From Rhabdophis nuchalis (taxonomy: Eukaryota; Chordata; Lepidosauria; Squamata; Natricidae): 64,000 nt of DNA. Shown here piece by piece: positions 1-11,489 of this stretch. The position numbers and the translations under genes were made by a program. The DNA is taken from contig CM077658.1 of NCBI GenBank assembly GCA_039707465.1, forward strand, positions 19,083,732 to 19,147,731, written 5' to 3'. How positions within the stretch are numbered: position 1 is the first letter of the stretch; each line of letters opens with the position of its first letter. The notes beneath the pieces were generated by a model. It was not told where the DNA came from. It ran no database searches and worked only from the letters and a program-made list of their open reading frames with translations.

Positions 1-767
1 TCTCTTGTACCTCCTTGTCCGTAGGGTGTTCCATTTGGGTAGTGTGTTATACTGGCAATTTGTGTGTCTAGATGAGATTCACACGGTGACAAGGTGAGAA
101 AAAGCAGAATTCCTGTGGATTCAGCAGGGCCCCCGGGACAAATGGAAATTTTTCCTCCGCTAGAAAAAGCGGCAAAGCTTAGGCAAGTGTGAAGTGTTGG
201 TTATTTCTGATGTGGTGAATTAGAGAACAAATTGGCATTTCAGAGAGAAGCGTGTTGCCCATGGGTTGTTACGGAGGCTGAGTGTTGTTCTTTGTGAATA
301 ACTTAGTGGATGCCCTATAGCTTTAAGGCTTTTCTTCAGGAGGTTTGTGTTAATCGAGCTTCTGAAAGGTGAACAGAGATAGCAAGAGGATGTAAAAGAA
401 AGGGGTAAAAAAAAAGAATATCGAAAGAGAATTCCTGCTCCAAGCACTAATAGGCTCATTTCTGCTTTTCCCCCCCAAAAATATATTCAGTATTTTTTTA
501 TTTTATTTTTATGGGTTTAAGCTATCAAAATGCTTTGGATAAGAAAGAGAGGGAGAGAGAGAGAGAGAATCCAGCTGTTGTGTTTGAAGTGAAGATGGCA
601 AGAAAGATGTTTCTGGCATAGATGAATGCAGAATGTCGGTGCAAAACTATAATTACACTGGAAGGGAATTCATGGATATCTGGAATTACTTTTTCACTTC
701 ACTTACCAGCCACAGCATTTTTCAAACACAAGGAGGCTTTTCATTAGCCTGCTTTATTAAGCTTGGA
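1..767. other. NKD1 intron sequence, no gene seen
   Basis: This stretch lies upstream of the first visible NKD1 exon and is presumed intron because the exon at 1468 opens in mid-protein. It holds only a short GA-rich simple repeat (about 545-567) and A/T-rich DNA. I found no exon, RNA gene or recognisable repeat. Confidence 0.6.
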
Positions 768-1102
768 GGGGACGCAGTGGCTCATTGGCTAAGACATTGA
801 GCTTGTCGATCAGAAAGACCAGCAGTTTAGTGGTTCGAATCCCTAGTGCCAGGTAACAGAGTGAGCTCCCGTTACTTGTTCCAGCTTCTGCCAACCTACA
901 GTTCGAAAGCACATAAAAATACAAGTGGAAAAATAGGGATCACCTTTGGTGGGAAGGTAACCATTCTGTGCGCCTTCGGCATTTCGTCATGCCAGCCACA
1001 TGACCAGAGAGACGTCTTCAGATAGCGCTGGCTCTTCAAGCGATGAGCACCACCCCTTAGAGTTGGGAACGACTAGCACATATGTGCGAGGGGAACCTTA
1101 CC
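768..1102 (+). repeat. Sauria SINE, near full length
   Basis: A tRNA-derived SINE typical of squamates. The head carries the pol III B-box-like GTTCGAATCCC near 834. The body contains the usual 'cacatgaccagagagacgtc' segment and the tail ends in 'acgactagcacatatgtgcg', shared with BovB LINEs, whose machinery is thought to mobilise it. Family assignment is from memory of the consensus. It sits within an NKD1 intron. Confidence 0.85.
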
Positions 1103-1467
1103 ACCTTCTAAACCAGAATTGCTATGCGATCCCAACCAAACAGATATGTGGTGGGAATGTGCCTATTTGGGAATGGGGGATCCAGGAAAAGGTTTGGGTG
1201 CAAAATTAACTGACCCAGGAACTTTACACAATTGCCCAGTAAATTGTAATTGTATGATTGTTGTCTATCCTCTGCCTTCCTGGAAATCCAACTTGGTTTG
1301 AGCTGCGGTGATATTACCAAATATGCATAGCTCTTTGAACTGCAAGTGTGGGATTTCAGTCTGTTGGGAGGAATTACTGTTTCTGTGAAGGAGATAAATA
1401 AGTGTGGCTACTGGCAGAGTAAACACTATCATTGGGACTTTACACCTGTATTTCCTTCTGTCTCTAG

Positions 1468-1615
1468 GATATCACAAGCCTGCTTCATACCATCTATGAA
1501 GTTGTAGATGCTTCTGTCAACCATTCACCCAACTCGAGTAAAACTTTGAGGGTTAAGCTCACTGTTGCTCCAGATGGAAGCCAAAAGAAGAGAAGCATCA
1601 TGTTGAACCACACTG
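1468..1615 (+). CDS. NKD1: NKD1 coding exon (end of EF-hand region)
   Basis: Internal exon of naked cuticle homolog 1, a membrane-associated cytoplasmic protein that binds Dishevelled and dampens canonical Wnt signalling. The acceptor is ttctgtctctag and the donor G|GTAAG. The exon begins with the residues DITSLLHTIYEVVD, the last part of the EF-hand-like motif, and runs on to LRVKLTVAPDGS, a stretch highly conserved in vertebrate NKD1. It ends one base into a codon, which the next exon completes as Asp. Earlier NKD1 exons lie off the left edge. Identity rests on residue-level similarity to NKD1 rather than NKD2. Confidence 0.93.
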
Positions 1616-2042
1616 GTAAGATTTGACTTGGGCCTTTCTTCCTTCTCCAGACAAAGTATCATAAGATATTCTCTTACACTGGGAGAAACTCTTAAGCTGT
1701 GTTTGCACGTTTACACCAAGCCATTGTAAGATTTGTTCATTTCGGATTTAGATCAACATGTTTTTTTACAAGCTAAGACATAATGGTTCATTGAAGAAAC
1801 CATGGGTTAATCAACGCTGGCTTAATGTGATGTGGAATGGCAACCTTTCAAGAAAATTTAGTAATTGAAATAGTGAATCTTCAAGGCTGGAAATACATCT
1901 GTCTACCTATTTTTCACCAAGAATAGATGTACCTTGTTTAGTTGGGCTATGCCAGAAAATCAATAAGAAGAGAGGAAATAACCATCTCCCTCCCTCTCCC
2001 TCCCTCCCTCCCTGCCTGTTTCCCTCTCTCTTGTGAAAGCAG

Positions 2043-2127
2043 ATCTTCAAAGCTCAAGGCATCGAGCAGAGAGCAAAGCTGGTGAAGAAGCGAGAAGTTG
2101 TGACAAGAAGCCAAGGGGTTCCCTCAG
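2043..2127 (+). CDS. NKD1: NKD1 coding exon (basic linker)
   Basis: Short 85-nt exon after the acceptor ctcttgtgaaag-CAG. With the leftover base of the previous exon it reads DLQSSRHRAESKAGEE and continues with lysine/arginine-rich residues. This is a basic, probably disordered linker that matches the corresponding NKD1 region (DLQSARPRAE in human). The donor is CAG|GTAAAC and two bases of a codon are left over. The intron before it contains a CCCT-rich pyrimidine run (about 1988-2014) that may serve as an extended polypyrimidine tract. Confidence 0.88.
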
Positions 2128-2514
2128 GTAAACTGGAGCAAAATGTTTTATCTCTCTCTGGGGAGATGCCACACTAGGTAGCCTTGGATTTAAGCATTCA
2201 GTTTAGCACTTCTGGAAACAATGCTGTGCCCAAGATGTGTTTCTCCCATAGTTCTTCTAATTTTCTAGATTAAAATTCTGTGTCACCCAGGTAACTTTAG
2301 ATTGTCATGTCAAGATATCTCCCAGCCCTTCTTCCACCAATACTTTCAATTGGAGATGTCAGAAGTTGAAAGTAAAGTTTTCTGCCCAGAATGAATACAA
2401 CCTGCTAATAAATAGAGAATTGTGTCAACATTTCAGCATGAGGCTTAGTTTTTAAAGGCATTCGTTAGCATGGTACACGATGAAACTAATAGGCATCCTG
2501 TAATTTGGGAATAG

Positions 2515-2645
2515 GTACCATCATGGAGAATCCAAGCCTGAACCAAATGGATGCTACCATCACTGCGTTGATGAAAACATTGAAAGGAGGAACCACTATT
2601 TAGATCTCGCAGGAATAGAAAACTACACCTCGAAGTTTGGGCCAG
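2515..2645 (+). CDS. NKD1: NKD1 coding exon (CYHHCVDENIERRNHYLDL block)
   Basis: This 131-nt exon follows acceptor gggaatag and completes the split codon of the previous exon as Arg. It encodes the block GCYHHCVDENIERRNHYLDL, then AGIENYTSKFGPG, one of the most conserved NKD1 segments. The donor is CAG|GTATGT and one base is left over. Phases agree with both neighbours. An antisense ORF across 2445-3026 is a shadow. Confidence 0.92.
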
Positions 2646-3015
2646 GTATGTTGTACCCATGCCTCGCAATTCATTTCTGATCCTGTTATCTTTTGAAATG
2701 GGTCCGTCTTGCTTACTTGGACAGTGAGGCATGCTAAGTATCCAGAGATCAGGATGAGACTTGGAGCAATGGTCCCAGCAAGGGCTGAAACAGATGAAGT
2801 GTGGAGGTATCAGCTTGTAAGGACAGCTTTGATTACCTGTTGTTTTCCAGAAAGGTTTTGTAGAGAGCATGGGGAAAGCAAGAACAGCTATGAAGGCAAT
2901 GGTTAGATAAACAGAGGTTGATCCTGGTCCAAAAATCTGAGGAAACCTCTCAGACAAGGCGTTCTGTAGTTCCAATGAAGGTAAAATGAAGGAGGCATCC
3001 CTGTGGATTTTACTA

Positions 3016-3165
3016 GTTGCTGCCAACTAGTGGCGCTCAACTCCATTTCAAGGCCACTGTCCAGAGACATTTCCATGGTCATGTAGCCAGCATGACATCG
3101 CAGAGGGCTGTTATCTTCCCACCGAAGTACCTATTTATCTACTCACATTTGCATGCTATCAAATT
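3016..3165 (-). repeat. Sauria SINE fragment
   Basis: Degraded 3' half of a Sauria SINE in reverse orientation. The order gcgctcaactccatttcaagg, then gtccagagac, ggtcatgtagccagcatgac and ttcccaccgaagtacc follows the reversed consensus. No target duplication was identified. It lies within the last NKD1 intron. Confidence 0.6.
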
Positions 3166-3483
3166 GCCTCTGCGTTCTAGTTAGCATATTTAGGAAGCTT
3201 TGGATAAGAAGAGGAAGGGGACTGTTGAGGTTGTTTTGGGAGGGGCTCTGTTCAATTCTTAGTATTACTAGAATGAGCATGACACCTGCTACAAGGGGCA
3301 TAAGTGTGAGGAACAGTGGTAAGTCGAGGACAACCTGTGGTGTGGTGTTCTAAGCAAAAGTCGTTTAAATGAGGTTAGTTAATTGAAGTTCAAAATGTTT
3401 ATATTTCATGTAATAGACATGTCTATTTCTTCTCTGTTAAACTACCCTGTGACTCAGTGTAGAAGTGATCGTTAGACGTCTAG

Positions 3484-3860
3484 TATTTATTTATTTTATT
3501 TATTTTATTAAATTTATATCCCGCCCTTCTCCTTGTTAGGACCCAGGGCGGCGCACAGGGATGTTAAAATACATACAAAATATAAAATATATGAAATTTA
3601 AAATACTTATTTTAATAAATAAACCCTGCGCTAAAACCAAATTAAAATCCCAAGTTTAAAAACTATCTAATGGTCAGTGTGGAGGTTACGCTAGGCCGGC
3701 TAGGTGAAATAGGTGTGTCTTCAGACACTTGCGGAAGAGGCGGAGGTCGGAGATGGTGCGGAGTTCAGGGGGTAAGTCGTTCCAGAGGACTGGGCCCGCC
3801 ACAGAGAAGGCTCTCCCCCTGGGTGTCGCTAGTCGGCATTGTCCAGCCGACGGCACCCTG
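3484..3860 (-). mobile_element. L2-like LINE 3' end (NKD1 intron)
   Basis: Reverse-oriented 3' end of an L2-clade LINE. The minus strand encodes the ORF2 C-terminal block GRAFSVAGPVLWNDLPPELR followed by LKTHLFHLAGL, then a 3' UTR with the 'ggcgggatataaat' terminal motif and A/T tail at 3484-3520. The same block recurs in this window near 31.7, 44.3 and 46.1 kb. The copy is heavily 5'-truncated. Confidence 0.8.
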
Positions 3861-3974
3861 TGTTTTGTCTCCCCATGCCTCTTCCTGTCTACATCCTCCA
3901 TGTTCAGTCCACAACAAGGACTAAATCAACACAATTTATCTCTCTTTAATAATGGTAAAATTGTTATATATTAA

Positions 3975-4216
3975 GAGCCGAGGTGACACAGTGGTTAGAA
4001 TGTAGTACCACAGGCTACTTCTGCTGACTGCCAGTGAACTGCAATTTGGCAGTTCAAATCTCACCAGGCTTAAGGTTGACTCAGCCTTCCATCCTTCCAA
4101 GCTGGGTAAAATGAGGACCCAAATTGTTGAGGGCAAGAGGCTGACGCTGTAAACCGCTTAGAGCGGGGCTGCAAAGCACCATGTAGCGGTATATAAGTCG
4201 AAGTGCTATTGCTATT
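3975..4216 (+). repeat. tRNA-derived SINE with 'gctattgctatt' tail
   Basis: About 240 bp with a tRNA-like head: box A-like GTGGTTAGAATG and box B-like GGCAGTTCAAATCTCA. The body reads ggttgactcagccttccatc, and the end is 'gcggtatataagtcg' plus 'gctattgctatt'. Pieces of the same family occur at 46178-46230 and 47005-47070, split by a younger insertion. I do not assign a family name with confidence. Confidence 0.65.
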
Positions 4217-4319
4217 TGCAGCAGGAGTCCTTAAGGCAGCTGCCAATGTCTGTTAAATCAGAGGGGACATTTGCTCAGGTTGCTCTGCAGTTTTTAAATG
4301 AACCTTTGTTGTTTCTTAG

Positions 4320-4894
4320 GCTCTCCACCTGTCGCTCACAAGCACAATCCAACCATCCGGGTTGCCAATCAAGCAAGATCCCGTTCCCATGAGCCAGAGG
4401 TCTTCCACGCCCACCAGCGGAGGTCCCCTGTGGTGGATCCTGCCCATGTCAACTTGATGGAAGCTTCATATGCCAAGCTGGCAGAAATCCAGCAGAGGCT
4501 GCGAAGCCAAGAGGCCAGCAGGCATTTTGTGAAGTCTCCCAAGACTCAAAGCAAAAACACGGCTTCCTGTCACACCGGAAGGGTGATGAGAGGTAAACCC
4601 ATCCAAGGAGTACCGCTTCCCGTGGCTTCCCCTACTGCGCGGATGGGCCAGAACCTACCTTACCACCCCATGCAGTCTCAGCAGACTTACAAGAAACACA
4701 AGCAGAGGGGGAAAGAGACTCACCAATTGTGCAAAAGCTTCCCAGCTCCTGGGACAGTGGTGGAAAAGGAGCACTCCAGAGATCTGCCTGCGGTCATCTT
4801 GTACGAAGGCCAAGTTGGGCAGATGATCCAGAGACACGAACATCATCACCATCACGAACACCATCACCACTATCACCACTTCTACCAGACATGA
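4320..4894 (+). CDS. NKD1: NKD1 terminal coding exon with His-rich C-terminus
   Basis: Last coding exon after acceptor tttcttag. It opens by completing Gly and reads SPPVAHKHNPTIRV, then RSRSHEPE, KHFVKSPK and the diagnostic C-terminus HHHHYHHFYQT before TGA at 4892-4894. The His-rich tail is a hallmark of naked cuticle proteins. The four exons in the window total 939 nt, so 312 residues of the usual ~470 are present and the frame is open throughout. Upstream exons (N-myristoylation site, first part of the EF-hand) are outside the window. Confidence 0.95.
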
Positions 4895-5190
4895 AATGGA
4901 CTTCCTCCTTCTCCGCCTCTTGGGAAGTTCTCCCACACTATGAAGGAAGGCGTGTTGTGGCCTCTTGGGGAAAGAGATTGGTGTTGTCCTTATTCCTGTT
5001 AGTATTGTTGCTATCACATTAATATTCTGCTAAAGCTATTTTAGAACTTGTATGAAAAACACTAAAAAAAATAATGGTGATGATGATGATAATAATAATA
5101 ATAACCTAACATTATTTATATTATGTGAAACTGTATCACTTACTTTAATAACTTGTGGTTTTTATTATTTTGGAAAGAATTGGCTTGTTC

Positions 5191-5228
<38 letters not shown>

Positions 5229-5529
5229 CCAGAATTGTACACCTCAAATCTCATCAGAAGTTTGTGAGAAGTTCTCTGTGGTCATGCGTGAAGACCTCTT
5301 ACATTCATGGAGAACTACATGGTGCCTCCTTGAGTGTAGATGTTTTCTTAAGCAAAACTCTGGAGAACTTCCTACTGATGGGTATTAACAAGGGAATGGG
5401 ATTTTGACGGTGGAAATCTGTAGTTGAACATACACCTTGGCTCATGCAAAGCCCTCTGTGATGAGCTCTGTCTAAAATCTTAAACATTGAAGGAAGCTTC
5501 CCTTTGTGATATTGGAATGAAGGGTTAGA
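4895..5529 (+). other. NKD1: NKD1 3' UTR, simple-repeat-rich
   Basis: Sequence immediately after the NKD1 stop codon. It includes a GAT/AAT run (5074-5104) and a (CA)n tract (about 5193-5225). The poly(A) site is not resolved. The first AATAAA motifs outside repeats on the plus strand are near 8958 and 9368, which would give a long 3' UTR, but this is inference only. Confidence 0.4.
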
Positions 5530-5781
5530 TACCCTGTTTTCCCGAAAATAAGACCTCCCTGGATAATAAGCCCAATTGGGCTTTTGAGCGCATGTGCTAA
5601 AATAAGCTGTCCCCCAAAACTAAGCCCTTCCCCCAAATATTTCAACGCAGCCATGAGGTGACCACGCTCACCACCTTCTGCATCTCAAAAATAATGAGAC
5701 CTCCCCAAAAATAAGGCCAAACGCTTATTTCAGGGCTCAAAAGAAAATAAGGCCCTGTCTTGTTTTCAGGGAAACACAGTA
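5530..5781. mobile_element. TA-flanked MITE (mariner-like)
   Basis: A ~250-bp non-coding element with imperfect terminal inverted repeats: left ccctgttttcccgaaaataag, right read in reverse ctgtgtttccctgaaaac. It is flanked by TA on both sides, as expected for Tc1/mariner target duplication. It is rich in 'aaaataag' blocks. Family name not assigned. Confidence 0.65.
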
Positions 5782-6348
5782 CCTAGTTTATTACACAGGT
5801 TGGCTTACGTCATGCAAACCTGTCAGCAATTTCAAAAATGCAAAATAGTTGCTACCTCTTGGATAATTCAAAACTTCTTATTTGATTGAATGTGCTGCCA
5901 GAAAAGGAGGGAAGGAGTGATGGAACCAGGGAAGGAATTTTTTTTTTTTACTTGATTGCATTCATGTAGCCTGCTACTCTTTTTACTACTCATCACTTTG
6001 TTAGCTATCCCTTCCTACTAGTGATGAGGAAATGGTTCATGTTGCTGGTCAAAAAAAGCTACGATGTCCACACTTTTTTTATTTCCACTGGTGTTTTTTT
6101 AATGGCCGCCATTATACGTTAGGTCATTTTCAAACTTTTTTTTTTGCCTTATTGGAAAACTGTGAGAGCAAATGTACTCTGTTATCTTTAGATTAGGATG
6201 TCTGTAGGAATTTGTAGTGTTCAGGCAACCGAAAAGCACGGTCAATCTTGGATGATCGCAGGAGACCATCCCTGCTGCTTGCCACAACTAATAATAGGTA
6301 ATGAGGGATTTCTGGCACCTTACGGTACTGATGGTTTAGGAGGGCATA

Positions 6349-6412
6349 TACCGTATTTTTCAGACTATAAGATGCACCTTTTTGTCTCCCAAAATCGGGT
6401 GAAAATGGATGT
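6349..6412 (+). repeat. MITE terminal fragment ('ttttcagactataagatgca')
   Basis: One end of another MITE family. A related piece occurs at 28069-28128 inside a BovB copy ('gcatcttatagtccgaaaaa' in reverse). Only the terminal part is recognisable here. Confidence 0.45.
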
Positions 6413-6648
6413 TCTTGTAGTTTTTTTCTTTTCTTTTGCCATCCGCTGGCAAGATATTCCACAGTGTATTGTTCCCTACAATGACTAGCCTATTCGATTT
6501 ATTCTCTTGATTTTCTAAACTCCCCCTGTCCCGAAATATTTATACATTAGTTCTGTTTAGAAATCAATTTACCACTGGCTGACTTGTTTTTGGTCCAGCT
6601 TTATTTTGCTGCTTGCGTTATTGGTCCTTTGTTTTCCTCCCATATGTG

Positions 6649-6781
<133 letters not shown>

Positions 6782-6805
6782 TTCGTAGATTTTCACGGGT
6801 GTAGG

Positions 6806-6897
6806 TATGCTGGCATAGCTGGCTTCGGGGATTTTCCCGTGTATAAGGAAATCCCCTTATACACGGGAAAATCCCCGAAGCCAGCTATGCCAGCATA
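6806..6897. repeat. Perfect palindrome, 43-bp arms with 6-nt loop
   Basis: Arm 1 (6806-6848) and arm 2 (6855-6897) are exact reverse complements over 43 bp, separated by AAATCC. Arm termini read tatgctggcatagctgg and ccagctatgccagcata. The arms contain 'gattttcccgtgta', which I associate with terminal parts of Penelope-like repeats of squamates (inference). Downstream 'tctcctccccttaaaggg' resembles 57668 onward, just upstream of the hammerhead-bearing repeat. Confidence 0.85.
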
Positions 6898-7357
6898 TAT
6901 ATATCTCCTCCCCTTAAAGGGACCTCTTAACATATATATAAATTATGGACTGCAGGAAATAAAAAAGCAATTTACTTGCCTGGTATAGAAGGAATAAGCT
7001 TATTTATATGATAGTGTTAAATGAAGTCTGATGTATTCAAGTGATGTTTGTTATATTGCATGCAAACCCATGAAAAGAAGACATTCCATTGGGGGGAGGG
7101 GCGTGCGGGGGAGGGGCGGTTGAGAAAAAAGTTTCTTTGCTCCTTCGGAGTGTTTTAAAATGCTGAATGTTTTCTACTTCCCTTAGCAACTTGAAGAAAA
7201 ATAATATATCTGATCTCCTTCTAGCCTGAAGAGTCATGAATAGGAAATATTCAAAATGCTTAATAAGCAACTTTTACGTTCAGTCTAGTGTTGTCCCAAG
7301 AAGACATCCATATCAGAAATGTTCAAATTATGTCCTCTACTCTGGTATCAACAAGAT

Positions 7358-7492
7358 CAGGGGTATTCAAACTTAGCAACTTTAAAACGTGCGGACTTCA
7401 AATTCAGGAATCCCCCAGTCAGATCTGATGGCTGAGGAATTCTGGGAGTTGAAGTCCACAGGTCTTAAAAGTTGCCGAGTTTGAACCGAGTA
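7358..7492. mobile_element. Palindromic hAT-like MITE, diverged copy
   Basis: Begins caggggtattcaaac and ends gttgccgagtttgaac, with internal 'gaattctgggagttgaagtc', the signature of the foldback family seen cleanly at 18765, 19724 and 54198. The arms have diverged and the target duplication is not clear. Confidence 0.6.
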
Positions 7493-8061
7493 GGATAACC
7501 TGCCTTGACCAACTGATCCTGGCCCGTCTTGCCACAGTCGACGCACCCTGGACAAACTTGCCTCAGGACAGTTCAACACAGGATAACTCAAGAGAAGGAC
7601 AAGTGATTTGTAGCGGGCCTTGTCTTGCTTCAGGTTTGAACCTTCTCAAGTTAGAAGTCTTGGAGGCTGGGGTGAGCTGCCATTCTGCTTGAGCTATTCT
7701 CTTGAGCTATCCTGCGGTGAGTTGTCCCTCTGCGAATTGACTGGCAGAGGCACCACAGGCCGGTTCTTCACTGGTTCCAGGGCAGCCCTGCAGACCAGAT
7801 CTAAGCATCCCGCAGGCTGGATCCAGCTCCCTGGCCTTGAGTTTGACACCCCTGTCCTAGACTCAAGTTTGGAAACTTCTGTCCTAGAAATGCCAGGCTT
7901 CAGCTAGCTAGCTAGGGAATTCTGAGATGAGAAGTCAAGTACACTTAGACAGTATCACAATCGAATGTAAGGGGGGGAAAGGGGAAACTACATTAGAATA
8001 AGCCACAGAATGCAAAGAGACCTGATTGAGGGATGCCGGTGTTTTAGATCAGAGATAAATA

Positions 8062-8535
8062 AAGATATTGCATTCAGTTTTGGTCGCCATGATGTGGAGA
8101 CTCCAGAAAGAGTGCAGAGAAGAGCAACAACGATGATTAGGAGCTAAAACGTATGAAGAATGGTTGCCGGAACTGGGTGTGTTAATGAAAAGAAGGACTA
8201 GGGGAGACATGATAGCAGTGTTCCAATATCTCAGGGGTTGCCACAAAGAAGAGGGAGTCAAACTATTCTCCAAAGCATCTGAAAGTAGAACAAGAAGCAA
8301 TGGGAATGGGTGGAAACTAATCAAGGAGAGAAGCAACTTAGAACTAAGGAGAAATGTCCTGACAGTAAGAACAATCAGTGGAACAACTTGCCTCCAGAAG
8401 TTGTGGATGCTCCAACACTGGAAGTTTTTAGGAAGATGTTGGATATTTGTCTGAAGTGGTGTAGGGTTTCCTGCCTAAGCAGGGGGTTGGATTAGAAGAC
8501 CTCCAAGGTCCCTTCCAACTCTGCTATTCTGTTAT
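8062..8535 (+). mobile_element. CR1 LINE 3' end
   Basis: 5'-truncated CR1 retrotransposon. The plus strand encodes the ORF2 C-terminal region ([19 protein letters not shown], then RSNLELRRN) with frameshifts, and ends in the CR1 3' terminus 'ggtcccttccaactctgcta' plus 'ttctgttat'. The dead reading frame makes it a fossil copy. Confidence 0.9.
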
Positions 8536-8539
8536 CCTA

Positions 8540-9587
8540 AACTTAGAGGAAGAAAGGGTAGCTCGGTGAACATCCTGAATATAGTTGGTTGACTCAACCA
8601 TATTCTATTCTAAGATACTGAAAGTATCTTTTAATTTCCTCTCTGGATTTGTCCCCACCCGTTTCTTTTTTGCCTCCTGTTTTGCTTCTTCTAGTTTCCT
8701 TCTGGGTTTAGGAGACTTTGACCTACATCGGTTCCTAATCCCCTGCTTGCACTGAGCATTAGAATAACATCACCTATTTGATGAAAATGTGGACGTCTTA
8801 GCTACTAGAATTCTTCAGGTAATCCAAATATTGGCTAAGCATTTTCGGGTGGCATTGATTTAACACTCTTCTAAGACTTTGTGGTTCTTTCCAGACCCCC
8901 CTCCCCCCGGGATACGCACCTTTACTAAGGCTAGTTTTAAAGTATAAAGTGTACTGGAATAAATAAAGAATTCTTCGGTGTATCAGAAATAAAACGCCGC
9001 TTTAGATTCTCTAAAGAAAGCATGAAGAGAAAGGCTTTTTCTAGACATTCGGAATAATGATGATGGTTGCATTGGCTCATGTCTAAGGGTGATCAAGAAA
9101 CGTGGTTTTTTCTCTCTCATTAAGATAAGAAACTCATTTTCAGTGTATGTTGCTTCAAATTGAAATTGGGGGTTTACATGACTCAATGTCTTACGTTCAG
9201 AAAAAACGAGTTGAACATTTGGAGCGTGCCGAGAAAGAGGTTATGCTTGAGAGAAGGGGACATGAAAGCATGTCTGTGTTGCTTTGGTAAAGGGGGGAAA
9301 AAACATAGCTGTGTAGAAATCTGTGCTAAAAAAAAAAAGAAGGCAGCATTCAGGACAATTGTGCTTCAATAAAGTCAAAAAAACATTCGCAAAAAGAAGA
9401 AGAGACTTCTGGAAAAAATTAAGACATGCTGAATTGTACAGGTTTTCCTAACACTATTAAAAAGAAACCCCGTGAAAAACTGCATCTTTATTAACACGAT
9501 TATACAGATTGTAGTGCAGATCAGATCTATACCAATACGCAGGTCCTTGATTAGAAACGTGAGAATATCAGATGTCCTGCAAAGTTA
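8540..9587. other. Unique-looking intergenic DNA, no gene seen
   Basis: No repeat family or coding exon recognised. Plus-strand AATAAA motifs at 8958-8967 and 9368-9373 could be distal poly(A) signals of NKD1, but nothing else supports this. Confidence 0.4.
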
Positions 9588-9595
9588 CCCTAACA

Positions 9596-9970
9596 CAGGG
9601 ATGGCGAACCTATGGCATCCCTGTGTTAGGGTACACGGAGCCATTTCTTAAGGCACGCAAGGCGTTGCCCTGTCAGCTCCAGGGTGCATGTGTGCGCTGG
9701 CCAGCTGATTTAGGCCTTCTTTTGAGGCTGTTCTTCACCATCTGGAGGCTTCTGGGAAGCTCCTGAAGCCTCTGGAGGTGGAAGGTAGGCTGTTTTCACC
9801 CTCCCCAGGCTCCTAGAAAGCCTCTGGAGCCTGGGAAGGGTGAAAAAAGCATGCCAAAAGCAGGGGGTCATGCACATAGCATTATGGGCATGGCACGCCC
9901 ACGTACAACCCCCCCCCCTACGCTCCCCCTGCTTTTGGCACGCAAGCCAAAAAAAGGTTAGCCATCACTG
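9596..9970. mobile_element. hAT-like MITE with perfect 8-bp TSD
   Basis: A 375-bp non-autonomous element with TIRs cagggatggcgaacc and ggttagccatcactg. It is flanked by identical 8-bp duplications CCCTAACA (9588-9595 and 9971-9978), the hAT hallmark. Other copies are at 44736-45033 and 57159-57441. Confidence 0.85.
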
Positions 9971-10324
9971 CCCTAACATAATTTGTTTTACACTGTGGCC
10001 ATTCAGTAGTGGCTAAGACGTAAGATACGAGGATAATGGCTGTATGAGATTCTTTGCCAGATGCATTCAGTGGTGACGGATCTGGAAGCCGATCTTAGCA
10101 GATCTTCCTTCTGTCAAAGAGATAGATTGATCGTATCTCCATCTGGCTAAAAGCCTGCAGTCTTATGCCCGCCATGTTTTATGGCTGGAATTTCTATCAA
10201 TCAGTGCAATAGCCTAGAAATCTCTTCTGAACCTCCAGACAACTGGCTTGGTTAACTAGGAGTTCGGGGTTTATGAGAGGAGAAACACCTGTGGAATGGG
10301 ACAACTTTGCAAGGCAATGAATGT

Positions 10325-10516
10325 TGGCCCTGCCATGGTGAGTTGGCCTTGATGAATTGGCCATGGAGAGTTGGCTGTGGCAAGTTGGCCATGATAAGTT
10401 AACTATGGTGATTTGACCATGCTGAGTTGGCTATGGCAAGTTGGCCAAGATGAGTTGACCATGGTGAGTGGGCCATGGTGAGTTGACTATGGTAAGATGG
10501 CCATGGTGAGTTGTCC
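10325..10516. repeat. ~16-bp minisatellite (gagttggccatggtga)
   Basis: Roughly a dozen imperfect tandem units of gagttggccatggtga-type sequence. Variation is mostly transitions at fixed positions. No other copy was seen in the window. Confidence 0.85.
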
Positions 10517-11480
10517 CAGATTCAACACCTGCACTACATTCCATATGGTTTTTGTCATCTTGTGCTGCCTCATCTTTCTGTCCTAAAGAAACCTCAAAGG
10601 GTTTGACTCATCTTTACAGGTATCTTTTCGAGGACCAATTTCTCTGATTTTTGAAAAGATGGACATTTGATTCCCCCACCCACCCCCTGCCGCTATGGCC
10701 TTCCATGAGCATTTGGTCCTGGATCTCTCCTGAGCTAAGTTTTCAAAACATCTAAAGTGAATGTTGAAGGAACCGAGGAAAGATGAACAAAATTATCAGT
10801 ATTGACGGAGCATTCTTATTTTGGTACATTTTCACAGCTCCAAAATATATCCAGCTTCTGTTTTGTGGAATGCAAGTAACTATCGATGATACGCTCTTCT
10901 TTAAAAAACCAGTTATGTAAAAATATGCAGTATTTAAATACTCTGGCATTTGTATTACGTGTGTTCAATGTGAATAGTGGATCATGTCATGTAACACAAG
11001 GTTTTTTTTGTTCTCGATTAATTTTTATCTAAAATCTATACCATTTTTGTAAAAAAAAAACCAAGGAAAAAGAAACAAAAAGTTTGCTTTTCGATATTTT
11101 GTATAGTTAATATAGATGGTTTTGACTAAATGCTTTATTTATTTAATAGCAAAACTGTGCCAAGAGATACCCCTGTTAATTAAAAAAAAATACTAGTTCA
11201 GATGTACAGACATCTCATTTCTTTTTTGAAGCTTGGTTCACCGTGTCTTGTTTCACCACTCTCCTGAATTCCTTCTTTACAAAAACAAAATAATTTCTTC
11301 TGTTCCTATTTCCTGAGAAACACTATTGGCACCATTCCGGGTAAGGGGGAGTCTTGGGACATTGGGCTGGTAGATGAAAACAACACAAATTTGCTTCAGA
11401 TAAATTAATTAGATCTAATCTAACACATCAAAGAATCCAGCATTAACAGCTTTCAAAGTTAAATGTTTTAAATCTGTTAA
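10517..11480. other. A/T-rich intergenic DNA, no gene seen
   Basis: No recognisable repeat or exon. It contains several poly-A and poly-T runs and becomes the CTT tract at 11490. Confidence 0.4.
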
Positions 11481-11489
11481 AACAATAAT

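Noticed and set aside
2445..3026. 193-codon minus ORF
   Set aside because: Antisense to an NKD1 exon; a shadow with no known family.
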